Origin: Mesorhizobium sp. 131-2-1
Lineage (GTDB): Bacteria; Pseudomonadota; Alphaproteobacteria; Rhizobiales; Rhizobiaceae
Reading direction: 5' to 3'
NCBI RefSeq assembly: GCF_016756535.1
Contig: NZ_AP023247.1
Location: forward strand, 4,774,501-4,838,500
DNA length: 64,000 nucleotides
Both the position numbers and the translations under genes were made by a program. The notes below the pieces were generated by a model, which saw only the letters and a list, made by a program, of their open reading frames with translations, ran no database searches and had not been told where the DNA came from. Each line of letters opens with the position of its first letter. Within the stretch, counting starts at the first letter, position 1. Positions 8,947 to 16,623 of the stretch are shown in pieces.

Positions 8947-9723
8947 ATGAAGAAATCATTCATTCTTGTTCTGGCCTTTATTAGCACTGTTGCAAGTGCG
9001 GTGTCTTTCGGCGCGGCGGCCCAGCAACGTGACGTTGGCCCGAACTGCACGCAGTGGAATTCCTATCGCGTCCTCTTCAACAAGGGCGACGGCAAGATAT
9101 CCAAGGATTCCGCCAACGCGTTGAAGGCCTTCATCAAGGATGCCGGGAAGGATTGCGGCTACAGGCTCTATGCGACGGCAAGCAAGGAAGGCAGCTACAA
9201 CAAGGCCAACGACATTGCCGGCCGCAGGCTGGACGTAACCAGCGATTTCCTCAAGGCGCAAGGCGTCAAGCCGGAAATGGTGCTGGCGCTCGCGCACTGG
9301 GTCGACGATGGCGCCGCCGACACGAACAAGGCGCGCAGCGCGATCCTGTACACCTTACCGAAGCAAGGGATATCATGCCGGCAATACGAGAAGCGCGCCC
9401 CTGCGCAGGTCGCCCTCTTCTTCTACAGCCAGTCCTCGGTGATCTCACCGCAGGTCAAGGACGACCTCGACAAGTTCGCCGCCAGCATCAAAGACTCGCG
9501 CTGCAATGTCGAACTGACAGCTTTGGCGGCAAAGGAGCTGACCGGCGCCGCCGCCGCAAAGGCGAACAAGGAACTGGCCAGGCAGCGCGTGAAAGCGATG
9601 GTGGATATCTTGACCGCGGCCGGGATCGACAGCGACCGGCTCATAGACACGAATGTCGAATACGTAGGCGACAGCAAGCCGAACACCGCCAATAATCGCC
9701 TAGCGACCGCGTCGCTGATGTAG
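8947..9723 (+). CDS. secreted protein with two degenerate OmpA-like repeats
   Basis: 258 residues with signal peptide (MKKSFILVLAFISTVASAVS, cleavage near AAAQQ) and a strong GGAGG site upstream. The mature chain has two similar halves. Each starts with a beta strand (YRVLFNKGDGKISKDS and VALFFYSQSSVISPQ), continues with a helix (NALKAFIKDAGKDC; DDLDKFAASIKDSRC) and ends with the register A-x-x-R-x-x-x-V-x-x-F/L-x-x-x-G (GRRLDVTSDFLKAQGV; RQRVKAMVDILTAAGI). That is the layout of the OmpA C-terminal peptidoglycan-binding domain, but the canonical NxxL(S)xxRA motif is eroded, so binding is uncertain. Periplasmic or outer-membrane associated. Possibly part of the neighbouring glycan locus. Confidence 0.7.
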   Translation: MKKSFILVLAFISTVASAVSFGAAAQQRDVGPNCTQWNSYRVLFNKGDGKISKDSANALKAFIKDAGKDCGYRLYATASKEGSYNKANDIAGRRLDVTSDFLKAQGVKPEMVLALAHWVDDGAADTNKARSAILYTLPKQGISCRQYEKRAPAQVALFFYSQSSVISPQVKDDLDKFAASIKDSRCNVELTALAAKELTGAAAAKANKELARQRVKAMVDILTAAGIDSDRLIDTNVEYVGDSKPNTANNRLATASLM

Positions 9724-9766
9724 CGGCACGCGCAACCTGCCGGCGCGTTCAGCCGCTCGGCGGCGG

Positions 9767-10981
9767 TCAGCCCGGCAGCAGCTGGATGCCCCGGTTGCGG
9801 GCCATCAGCCAGCGCAGACCGCACGCCAGCACGACGTTGAGCAGCGCAAGAGCACCGAGAACGGCGAGCGTGCCCTGCGCTCCTGTCCACTGCATCAGCA
9901 GCGCGCCCATCGATGGCGCGGCCGCCTGGGCGATCAGGCTCGGCATGGCAAGGCGGCCCATCAATCTCGCGTAGCCCGACGGCCCGAACAGAGCGAGCGG
10001 CAGGGTTCCCCGCGCGATCGATTCGAGGCCGATGCCGGCGCCATAGAAGCCAAGCGCCACAGGCACTGCCGGCATGCCGGCCCATAGGGCCAGGACACCG
10101 ATGGCGACAAAGCTCGCCGAGGCAAGCTTGGTCCAGATTGGATGATGGTAGCGCGCGATCATCATTTCGACGGCGCGTGCCGTCACCTGCGCGGGACCGA
10201 CGAGAGCGCCAAGACCGACCGCAGCGGCGAGCGCCAGGCCGCCGGCCTGGAGGATCGACAGCAGATGCACCGAGAGCGTAGAGGAAATCACCGCCGCAAG
10301 CGTGATGGTGGTGGCGAGCAGGGCCATGACGGGCAAGGACGGGTTGACTGGCTGCGCCGCGGCGGTGTTGCGGGCGGTTTCGGACACGGCACTGCGTTGC
10401 GGCACGGTGCGCGGAAGCAATGTGAGATAAAGCGGCAGCGCGATGAGGAGCTGCACGGCGGCATAGGCGAGGCAGGCGCCGCGCCAGCCGATCGCGCTCA
10501 ACAGGAAAGCCGAAATCGGCCAGCAGACGGTGCTGGCGAAGCCGCCGAACAGGGTCAGCGTGGTGATGGCCGAACGCGCGCTGCTGCCGTAGAGGCGGCC
10601 AAGCGTGGCGAAGGCGGCGTCATAGAGCCCTGCCCCCATGCCGAGCCCGATGACCAGCCAGGCTCCGATATAGACGGCAAGCGAAGGCGCCGCGGCCATG
10701 CCGATCTGGCCGGCGCCGATGCAGACGGCGCTGAAGGCGAGCACATTGCGGCCGCCATGGCGCTCGATCGAGGAGCCGACGCGCGGCGATATCAGGCCGG
10801 CGACCAGAAGCCCAAGCGACAAGCCGCCAACCACCCATGCCAGCGGCCAGCCGGTATCACGGGCCACCGCCGGCGCGATGACCGCCGGCAGATAGTAGGA
10901 CGAGCCCCACGCCATGATCTGCGTCAGGCCGAGCACGGTGATGATCGTGCCGCGGCCGCGCATGCCGGCCGTGATGCTCAT
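9767..10981 (-). CDS. MFS transporter of the first ars operon
   Basis: 404 residues, about twelve membrane segments (for example IITVLGLTQIMAWGSSYYLP, VVGGLSLGLLVAGLI, AVYIGAWLVIGLGMGAGLY). The start ATG overlaps the stop of the upstream flavoprotein by four bases (ATGA), so the two are translationally coupled. MFS proteins in this position, after an arsR and a flavin monooxygenase-like gene, are found in several arsenic clusters and are presumed to export an arsenical product; this assignment rests on context. The first cytoplasmic loop (ISPRVGSSIERHGGRNVL) is a typical MFS loop 2-3. There are no cysteine clusters, so direct As(III) recognition is not obvious. Confidence 0.8.
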   Translation of the reverse strand: MSITAGMRGRGTIITVLGLTQIMAWGSSYYLPAVIAPAVARDTGWPLAWVVGGLSLGLLVAGLISPRVGSSIERHGGRNVLAFSAVCIGAGQIGMAAAPSLAVYIGAWLVIGLGMGAGLYDAAFATLGRLYGSSARSAITTLTLFGGFASTVCWPISAFLLSAIGWRGACLAYAAVQLLIALPLYLTLLPRTVPQRSAVSETARNTAAAQPVNPSLPVMALLATTITLAAVISSTLSVHLLSILQAGGLALAAAVGLGALVGPAQVTARAVEMMIARYHHPIWTKLASASFVAIGVLALWAGMPAVPVALGFYGAGIGLESIARGTLPLALFGPSGYARLMGRLAMPSLIAQAAAPSMGALLMQWTGAQGTLAVLGALALLNVVLACGLRWLMARNRGIQLLPG

Positions 10982-12372
10982 GCGGCAACGCCGCAGCCAC
11001 AGCCGCTCTTGCCGGCGGTTTTCGCTTGGGCATCGGCGACGCAGCAGGCATCCGCTTCCTGAGGGGCTGGACCACCACAGCAGCCGGCGGATGCCTTGCC
11101 GGTCACGGTGACCGAGCCGGGTACCGTGCACACACCAGTTTCCGGCAGCACGAGTTGCACCGCATCGGCCGACGCGATGTCGCCGGCCAATGCGGCCGCG
11201 ACGGAGCGCACCTGCTCGTAGCCGGTCAGCAGCAGGAAGGTTGGCGCCCGGCCATAGCTCTTGATGCCGACCGTGTAGAAGCCGGGCTCGGGATGGGCGA
11301 GTTCGCGGTGCCCATGCGGCGGCACGTCGCCACAGGAATGTTCGTTGGGATCGATCAGCGACCCCAGCGCCCTGACGCCTTCCAGCCATGGATCGAGGTC
11401 GAGCCGCAGTTCCCTGGTCAGGCCGAGATCGGGTCGCTGGCCGGTCGCCGCGATGATGCGGTCGACAGGGCCGATGCGTCGCAAACCGTCGGCCGTCTCG
11501 CCCTCGACAACCAGGCGGCCGCCCTCCTCGCGGATCGCCGTGGTGGCAAAACCGGTGACCAGTCGGACGCGGCCGCTCTCGGCAAGGTGTCGCACATCGG
11601 ATCCAAGTTCACCGCGGGCCGGCAAGGCATCAAGATCGCCGCCGCCATAGATGCGCACGAGGTCGGTGCCGCGCGTCGTCCAGATGAAGGCGGTGCCCGG
11701 CTCGTCATCCGCCAGCCTGGCGAGGTCGAGCAAGGCATTGGCGGCCGAATGGCCGGAACCGACAACCAGCGTAGTGCGGCCGGCATAGAGGGCTCGGTCG
11801 CGGCCAAGAATATCGGGAATGCCGTAAGCGATGCGACCGGCGAATTCCGCCTCCCCCTCCGCAGCGATGCCGCCGGCCCCTAACGGATTGGGCGTGCGCC
11901 AGGTGCCGGAGGCATCGATGACGGCACGGGCGCTGTCGCGCCTGATTCCGCCGGCGGTTTCGACCACGAGCATGAACGGGCGCGCCTCGCGTCCCTTGCC
12001 GCGCACCTTGTCCGCGCCCCAGCGGGAGATGCCGGTGACGCGGGCACCGGTCTCGATCACCGGCGACAGTTCCGGCAATCTCGCCAGCGGTTCGAGGTAG
12101 AGTGCGACTAGGTCATTGGCTGTGGGAAAGGCTTCCGGATCGGGCATCTTCCAGCCACTCGCCTCCAGCAGTTCCCGCGCCGCCCGATCGACGCAATAGC
12201 GCCAGGGCGTGAACACCCGGACATGGCCCCAATCCTTGAGGTTGGAGGCTACCGCGGTGCCGGTTTCGTAGAGTTTCACCGGTACGCCCTGCTCCAGCAA
12301 ATGGACGGCCGCCGCCAGGCCGACAGGGCCGGCGCCGATGACGGCGACCGGGAGATCGTTCTGCTTGCTCAT
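10978..12372 (-). CDS. ArsO-like FAD/NAD(P)H flavoprotein with Cys-rich C-terminal tail
   Basis: 464 residues. The start MSKQND is preferred because GGAAGG lies seven bases upstream. The N-terminal FAD-binding Rossmann motif reads AVIGAGPVGLAAA and a second dinucleotide motif reads TLVVGSGHSAANAL near residue 205, as in flavin monooxygenase or thioredoxin-reductase-like proteins. The last 40 residues are cysteine rich (SAGCCGGPAPQEADACC, then SGCGCG), with vicinal pairs suited to binding thiophilic As(III)/Sb(III). Together with the upstream arsR and the MFS gene this matches ArsO-type flavoproteins of arsenic clusters, whose reaction is not firmly known. The operon order is arsR, flavoprotein, MFS. 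Confidence 0.75.
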   Translation of the reverse strand: MSKQNDLPVAVIGAGPVGLAAAVHLLEQGVPVKLYETGTAVASNLKDWGHVRVFTPWRYCVDRAARELLEASGWKMPDPEAFPTANDLVALYLEPLARLPELSPVIETGARVTGISRWGADKVRGKGREARPFMLVVETAGGIRRDSARAVIDASGTWRTPNPLGAGGIAAEGEAEFAGRIAYGIPDILGRDRALYAGRTTLVVGSGHSAANALLDLARLADDEPGTAFIWTTRGTDLVRIYGGGDLDALPARGELGSDVRHLAESGRVRLVTGFATTAIREEGGRLVVEGETADGLRRIGPVDRIIAATGQRPDLGLTRELRLDLDPWLEGVRALGSLIDPNEHSCGDVPPHGHRELAHPEPGFYTVGIKSYGRAPTFLLLTGYEQVRSVAAALAGDIASADAVQLVLPETGVCTVPGSVTVTGKASAGCCGGPAPQEADACCVADAQAKTAGKSGCGCGVAA

Positions 12373-12388
12373 GGTCTTACCTTCCATC

Positions 12389-12407
12389 ATTCCGGGATTA
12401 TCGAAAT
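12389..12407 (-). promoter_or_regulatory. second ArsR-like operator candidate inside the operon
   Basis: On the reverse strand the arsR/flavoprotein gap reads ATTTCGA-TAATCCC-GGAAT. This has the same ATTTCGA-N7-GGAA layout as the box upstream of arsR at 12782. It may let ArsR also tune the distal genes. Confidence 0.4.
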
Positions 12408-12420
12408 ACGGGGCAAAAAA

Positions 12421-12741
12421 TTATGCGGCGGCCTCTCCCGTGGCGGGATTGCAAGCGGCGTCGGCGCAGCATTCGTCGGCGAGGAACCCAATCAGATCGC
12501 GCATGATCGGATAGTTGGCGCGACAGATCAGCGTCGTCGCCTGCCGCTCCTGCGAGACGAGGCCGGTCAGGATCAGCCGGTGCAGATGATGCGACAAGGT
12601 CGAGGCGGCGATGCCGAGGCTTTCCTGCAGATAGCCGACCGGCCGGCCGGCGTCGCCGGCCCTAACCAGGATGCGATAGAGGTTGAGTCGCGTCGGATTG
12701 CCGAGCGCTTCCAACTGCTTTGCCGCTTGTTCGAGTTTCAT
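12421..12741 (-). CDS. arsR: ArsR-family metalloid-responsive repressor (first ars operon)
   Basis: 106 residues from MKLEQAAKQLEALGNPTRLN; a longer in-frame start exists but this methionine is where the family normally begins. The winged helix-turn-helix is visible as LGIAASTLSHHLHRLILTGLV at residues about 43-63 (recognition helix STLSHHLHRL). The C-terminal metalloid site is a vicinal cysteine pair plus a third cysteine (DECCADAAC). The domain order with a C-terminal Cys triad is the arrangement of arsenite sensors whose binding site evolved after the DNA-binding domain. It is first in an operon with the flavoprotein and the MFS pump, and an inverted repeat lies 40 bases upstream. Confidence 0.88.
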   Translation of the reverse strand: MKLEQAAKQLEALGNPTRLNLYRILVRAGDAGRPVGYLQESLGIAASTLSHHLHRLILTGLVSQERQATTLICRANYPIMRDLIGFLADECCADAACNPATGEAAA

Positions 12742-12781
12742 GGAAATAGGAATAGGCCAAATCGCCCGCGCCGTCAACGAA

Positions 12782-12801
12782 ATTTCGAATATTATGGAAA
12801 T
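12782..12801. promoter_or_regulatory. ArsR operator candidate, ATTTC-N10-GAAAT
   Basis: ATTTCGAATATTATGGAAAT is an AT-rich inverted repeat (half-sites ATTTC and GAAAT) between the arsR start and the divergent DUF2306 gene. A related copy lies after arsR at 12389. It is a likely site for ArsR and could affect both directions. Confidence 0.5.
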
Positions 12802-12921
12802 ATAAGGGCAGCCATCCTCTTAGCACCAGCGCGCGACTGGTCTGCAGGTGATATAGCTATCGGCCATGAAGACGGAGACATGGTCGCCGATCCTGCGCAT
12901 GGGATTCAGCGGCGAGTGAAC

Positions 12922-13482
12922 ATGGAAAGCGACGGCACAACCATCGTCCTGGGCATCCCCATTCCGTCCAGCGATCCGGTGTTTCTGGCCGTCGTCGGTG
13001 TCCATATTCTGTTCGGGCTTGCCACCGTGACCACCGGCGCTGCCGCGATGCTCGCTCAAAAGGGGCGCGGTCGGCACTCGAACTTCGGAATCATTTACTT
13101 TTGGTGCCTGTTCGGCGTGTTTGTCACCATGAGCGCCTTGTCGCTGATGCGCTGGGAGGAAAACCACCACCTGTTCGCGCTAGGAAGCATCTCTTTCGGG
13201 CTCGCCTGCTTCGGGCGCACTGCTGCCCGGCGAGGCTGGCGCCAATGGCCCAGGCTGCATCTCACCGGCATGGGAATGTCCTACGTCGTGATGCTTACTG
13301 CATTTTACGTCGATAACGGCAAGAACCTGCCCTTGTGGAGGGAGCTCCCGCCTGTTGCATTTTGGGTTCTGCCCAGCGCGATCGGAATGCCGATAATCCT
13401 CCATGCCTTGTTGCGGCATCCGGTGGCCCTGGACTTCGATCGCTCGCGAGCGGCAAGCGCCAGATCCGCAAATCCGGACTGA
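12922..13482 (+). CDS. DUF2306-like integral membrane protein
   Basis: 186 residues from the ATG after GGCGAG; the reading frame is open further upstream but that region is the arsR promoter. Five or so hydrophobic segments are visible (FLAVVGVHILFGLATVTTGA, IIYFWCLFGVFVTMSALSLM, ALGSISFGLACFGRTAARRG, SYVVMLTAFYV, VAFWVLPSAIGMPIILHALL). The HSNFGIIYFW and LTGMGMSYVVMLTAFYVDNG motifs match the DUF2306 family of bacterial membrane proteins, whose function is unknown. It is transcribed divergently from the ars operon and convergently to dmeF, so its link to metal resistance is positional only. Confidence 0.7.
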   Translation: MESDGTTIVLGIPIPSSDPVFLAVVGVHILFGLATVTTGAAAMLAQKGRGRHSNFGIIYFWCLFGVFVTMSALSLMRWEENHHLFALGSISFGLACFGRTAARRGWRQWPRLHLTGMGMSYVVMLTAFYVDNGKNLPLWRELPPVAFWVLPSAIGMPIILHALLRHPVALDFDRSRAASARSANPD

Positions 13483-13553
13483 GAGGCGAGCGCCTTTCGG
13501 CGAAGTCAGCCAACGCGCTCGCAGTCGGCGTCGATCACCACTTTCCCGAGGCG

Positions 13554-14597
13554 TCAGTGCTGGTGTCCGACATGGTCGCCGTGGCCATGGTGGTCATGCG
13601 GATGCGCGTGATCGTCATCGCCCCGCGCGAAACGTATGTTCGCCGCGGTCAAGGCAGGCATGTGTTCGAACAGCTCATCTTCGAGCGCCGCCGCAATCTT
13701 GTTTGCCTCGGAGAGCTGCCAGGTTTCATCGGCGGCGATGGCAATGTCGGCATGCAGTCTGTGGCCGATCCAACGGGCCCTGGCATCGACAATCCTCGTC
13801 CCGGGCACGTGCTCCGCCGCGTGGCGGATTTCGGCCATCACGCCGGGTTCGATGCCGTCCAGCATGCGGGTCAGCACCGAGCGCGCCGACTGCCAGACGA
13901 TGCCGAAAATGGCGATGGTTATGAGCAGACCGATGATCGGGTCGGCGAGAGGAAACCCAAGCCAGACGCCGATGGCGCCAACGACCACGGCAAGACTGGT
14001 GAGGCCGTCGGCGCGGGCATGGTAGCCGTCGGCGATCAGTGCCGCGCTGTTGATCTCACGGCCGACGCGGATGCGGAACACCGCGACGGCCTCATTGCCG
14101 AGGAAACCGATAAGGCCCGCCGCCGCGAGCCAGCCGATATGCGACACGACTTGCGGGTGGATCAGGCGCTCGATGGCCTGATAGCCGGCGACGACGGCGC
14201 TGAACAGGATGATCAGCACGATGACGATCCCGGCGAGATCCTCGACCCGGCCAAGCCCGTAGCTGAAGGTCGTCGACGGCTTGCGCCGCGCAAGCATGAA
14301 GGCGACCCACAGGGGAATGGCGGTGGTGGCGTCGCCGATATTGTGGATGGTGTCGGCAAGCAGCGCCACGCTGGCCGACAGGAACACCACGACCATCTGC
14401 AAGGCCGCCGTGACAGCCAGGACGATGAAGGACCATTTGATCGCCCAGATGCCGTGATCGGTGGTGGCGATCGTGGCATCGATGACACCGTGGGTATGGC
14501 CTTGCGGGCCGTGATGGCCATGGTCGTGGCCATGCCCGGCATGGCCGTGCGGACCGAAGCCGAACCAGTCGAGGATGCGCGCGCCGGGACCGCTCAC
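13554..14597 (-). CDS. dmeF: cation diffusion facilitator DmeF (Co2+/Ni2+ efflux)
   Basis: 347 residues from a GTG whose GTGA overlaps the stop of dmeR by four bases. Both termini are histidine rich (HGHAGHGHDHGHHGPQGHTHG at the start; HPHDHHGHGDHVGHQH at the end). Six membrane segments carry the two metal-site signatures of CDF exporters, HNIGD in TM2 (LLADTIHNIGDATTAIPLW) and HARAD in TM5 (ADGYHARADGLTSL). A cytoplasmic dimerisation domain with HADI follows. DmeF exports cobalt and nickel with protons as counter-ion. The DmeR-DmeF pair was characterised in Rhizobium leguminosarum, and length and organisation here match it. Confidence 0.9.
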   Translation of the reverse strand: MSGPGARILDWFGFGPHGHAGHGHDHGHHGPQGHTHGVIDATIATTDHGIWAIKWSFIVLAVTAALQMVVVFLSASVALLADTIHNIGDATTAIPLWVAFMLARRKPSTTFSYGLGRVEDLAGIVIVLIILFSAVVAGYQAIERLIHPQVVSHIGWLAAAGLIGFLGNEAVAVFRIRVGREINSAALIADGYHARADGLTSLAVVVGAIGVWLGFPLADPIIGLLITIAIFGIVWQSARSVLTRMLDGIEPGVMAEIRHAAEHVPGTRIVDARARWIGHRLHADIAIAADETWQLSEANKIAAALEDELFEHMPALTAANIRFARGDDDHAHPHDHHGHGDHVGHQH

Positions 14598-14860
14598 AGA
14601 TATTTCGCCAACTGCTTGAGTTCGGCCAGCGCGTCATGCGAGCCGCCCTCGGCGGTGTCGCTCAGGCAATGCTCGATGTGATCGTGAATCAGCTCGCGCT
14701 TGGCGCTGCTGATGGCGCTCTCGACGGCATGGAGCTGCTGCGCGAGGTCGACGCAAGCGCGATGCGCTTCGAACATCGACAGTACCGCAGCAAGATGGCC
14801 CTGTGCGCGTTTCAGGCGTTTCACGATCGCGGGATGGGAGGTGTGAATGCCTTCTGTCAT
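14594..14860 (-). CDS. dmeR: DmeR, CsoR/RcnR-type Ni/Co-responsive repressor
   Basis: 88 residues, all-helical CsoR/RcnR/FrmR family. The start TEGIHTSHPAIVKRLKRAQG provides the conserved N-terminal His residues and the KRLKRxxGHL DNA-binding helix. The metal-site residues C-x(n)-H are visible in HRACVDLAQQLHAVESAI and HDHIEHCLSD. It overlaps dmeF by four bases, so repressor and pump are made together. A perfect GC-rich palindrome lies ten bases ahead of its start. In the absence of metal DmeR should repress the operon; Ni2+ or Co2+ would release it. A formaldehyde-responsive FrmR is the main alternative, but the DmeF partner argues against it. Confidence 0.88.
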   Translation of the reverse strand: MTEGIHTSHPAIVKRLKRAQGHLAAVLSMFEAHRACVDLAQQLHAVESAISSAKRELIHDHIEHCLSDTAEGGSHDALAELKQLAKYL

Positions 14861-14869
14861 ACGACAGCA

Positions 14870-14892
14870 TGTATCCTCCCCCGGAGGATACA
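14870..14892. promoter_or_regulatory. DmeR operator candidate (perfect palindrome)
   Basis: TGTATCCTCC, a CCC centre, then GGAGGATACA: ten base pairs of perfect dyad around a C-rich centre, just upstream of dmeR. The G/C tract flanked by AT-containing inverted repeats is the layout of operators bound by the RcnR/CsoR family. Confidence 0.7.
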
Positions 14893-14986
14893 GTCAAGGA
14901 GCCTGCCTGTCGCGACTACGGACGGTTTGACGTCGGTTGGAACTGTTCCTCGTCCATGTTCGGCAAGGAACCCTTTTGCACCCCGA

Positions 14987-15409
14987 TCAGCCGACCCGCT
15001 TGCCGTGGGCGTCGATCACCACTTCGCCGTCCTCCTTGGTGAAGGGGCCGATATCGGGATTGGGCAGGATGTCGAGCACCGCCTCCGACGGCCGGGCCAG
15101 CACGGCACCCTTCGGCGTCACCACGATCGGCCGGTTGATCAGGATCGGATGCGCCAGCATGAAATCGAGGATCTCGTCGTCGCTCCATTTCGGATTGCCG
15201 AGATCGAGCTCGGCATAAGGCGTGCCCTTCTCGCGCAGCAACTGGCGCGGCGTCATCTCCATGGCGGCGATCAGCTCGATGAGCTTTTGGCGCGAAGGCG
15301 GCGTCTTCAGATATTCGATGACCTCCGGCTCCTCGCCGGACTGGCGGATGATGGCCAGTGTGTTGCGCGAGGTGCCGCAGGCGGGGTTGTGATAGATGGT
15401 GATGGTCAT
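14987..15409 (-). CDS. arsC: glutaredoxin-dependent arsenate reductase ArsC
   Basis: 140 residues. The N terminus reads MTITIYHNPACGTSRNTLAI, with the catalytic cysteine in the HNPxCGTSRNT motif of the E. coli R773-type ArsC family. Further family signatures are EYLKTPPSR and the arginine-containing segment LINRPIVVTPKGAVLARP, which helps bind arsenate. It reduces arsenate to arsenite with glutathione and glutaredoxin. The start overlaps the stop of aqpS by four bases (ATGA). It is the last gene of the operon and follows a different, thioredoxin-type arsenate reductase in the same operon. Both look intact. Confidence 0.93.
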   Translation of the reverse strand: MTITIYHNPACGTSRNTLAIIRQSGEEPEVIEYLKTPPSRQKLIELIAAMEMTPRQLLREKGTPYAELDLGNPKWSDDEILDFMLAHPILINRPIVVTPKGAVLARPSEAVLDILPNPDIGPFTKEDGEVVIDAHGKRVG

Positions 15410-16095
15410 TCGGCGGGCCTCGGCTCGGGTTTGGATTGTGGGTCGGCAAGCAGCCAGCCGGCCAGCGCCAGTGCGAGCAGAGCGCCGGCCAGTTCGGCAA
15501 GGATGAAGGCCGGGACATCGAGCGGCCGGATGCCGGCAAAGGTGTTGGAGAAGGCGCGCGCGATGGCCACCGCCGGATTGGCAAAAGAGGTCGAGGCGGT
15601 GAACCAATAGGCCGCGGTGATGTAGAGCCCGACCAGCCAGGGGATGGCATCGCCGCGAAAACGCAGGCCGGCGAGAATGGTGAAGACCAGGCCGAAGCTC
15701 GCGACCAGTTCGGCGATCCACTGCCCCGCCCCACTACGCACCGTCGTCGACAGCTCGATGAGCGGCAGGCCGAACATGGCATGCGCAATGACCGTGCCGG
15801 CGATGCCGCCAACGAGCTGAGCCAAGGCATAGCAAAGCGCGGCATGCCAACCGATCTCGTGCCTCAGCCCGAACACCAGCGTCACGGCCGGATTGAAATG
15901 GGCGCCGGAGATCGGGCCGAGCGTGGTGATCAGCACCACCAGGATGGCGCCGGTCGGCAGCGTGTTGCCAAGCAGCGAAAGCGCGACGTCGTCGGTCAGC
16001 CTGTCGGCCATGATGCCCGAGCCGACGACGGCGGCGACCAGCATCGCGGTGCCGAGCGCCTCGGCGGCGAGACGGCGGGGAAGATCAACGGTCAT
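15406..16095 (-). CDS. aqpS: AqpS-type aquaglyceroporin of the ars operon
   Basis: 229 residues with six membrane segments and both aquaporin NPA boxes (GAHFNPAVTLVFG and TSFANPAVAIARAF). In Sinorhizobium meliloti the homologous ars operon uses AqpS as a downhill channel for arsenite instead of an ArsB or Acr3 pump; the gene order here makes the same role likely. I prefer the ATG start with GGGCGGG nine bases upstream. A TTG nine bases earlier would overlap the preceding stop codon (TTGA) and is an alternative. The pore would pass neutral As(OH)3 out of the cell once ArsC has reduced arsenate. Confidence 0.88.
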   Translation of the reverse strand: MTVDLPRRLAAEALGTAMLVAAVVGSGIMADRLTDDVALSLLGNTLPTGAILVVLITTLGPISGAHFNPAVTLVFGLRHEIGWHAALCYALAQLVGGIAGTVIAHAMFGLPLIELSTTVRSGAGQWIAELVASFGLVFTILAGLRFRGDAIPWLVGLYITAAYWFTASTSFANPAVAIARAFSNTFAGIRPLDVPAFILAELAGALLALALAGWLLADPQSKPEPRPAE

Positions 16096-16100
16096 GATGT

Positions 16101-16610
16101 TCAACCCGCCCTTGGAAGATCACGGCCGATCTCGTCCAGCCGCTTCTGCAGCGCCAGTTTGTCGACCGAGCTCATCGGCAGGCTGACGAAGATCGAGATG
16201 CGGTTGTTGAGCATGCGATAGGCTTCGGCAAAAGCCAGGTGCTTCTCGGCATCGGTGCCGTCGACCGCAGCCGGGTCGGGCACGCCCCAATGCGCCGTCA
16301 TCGGCTGGCCCGGCCAGGCCGGACAGGACTCGTTGGCGGCATTGTCGCAAACGGTGAAGACGAAATTCATCTCCGGCGCGCCGGCTACCGCAAACTCTTC
16401 CCAGGCCTTCGAACGGGCAAAGGCGGTGTCGTGGTTGAGGGTCTTCAAGAGCTGGAGTGTGTAAGGATGGACCTCACCCTTCGGGTGCGAGCCGGCGGAA
16501 AAGGCTCTGAACCTGCCGGCGCCGACCCGGTTGAGGATCGCCTCGGCGAGGATCGAGCGCGCCGAATTGCCGGTGCAGAGAAACAGCACATTGTAGATTT
16601 GATCGCTCAT
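16101..16610 (-). CDS. arsC: LMW-phosphatase-type (thioredoxin-coupled) arsenate reductase
   Basis: 169 residues from the ATG preceded by GGGAGGGACC; a longer open frame upstream has no site. The phosphate-loop CX5R near the N terminus reads VLFLCTGNSARS, and the redox cysteines lie in FVFTVCDNAANESCPAWPG, an arrangement typical of ArsC enzymes of the low-molecular-weight tyrosine phosphatase fold. It reduces arsenate using a relay of cysteines, recycled by thioredoxin or, in some subfamilies, by mycothiol or glutaredoxin. It is the first enzyme after arsR2 and is followed by aqpS. A plain protein phosphatase is less likely given the second cysteine pair and the context. Confidence 0.9.
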   Translation of the reverse strand: MSDQIYNVLFLCTGNSARSILAEAILNRVGAGRFRAFSAGSHPKGEVHPYTLQLLKTLNHDTAFARSKAWEEFAVAGAPEMNFVFTVCDNAANESCPAWPGQPMTAHWGVPDPAAVDGTDAEKHLAFAEAYRMLNNRISIFVSLPMSSVDKLALQKRLDEIGRDLPRAG

Positions 16611-16623
16611 AGGTCCCTCCCTT

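Noticed and set aside
12223..12921. Upstream extension of the DUF2306 frame
   Set aside because: It runs antisense through arsR and the operator region; membrane-protein similarity starts only at 12922.
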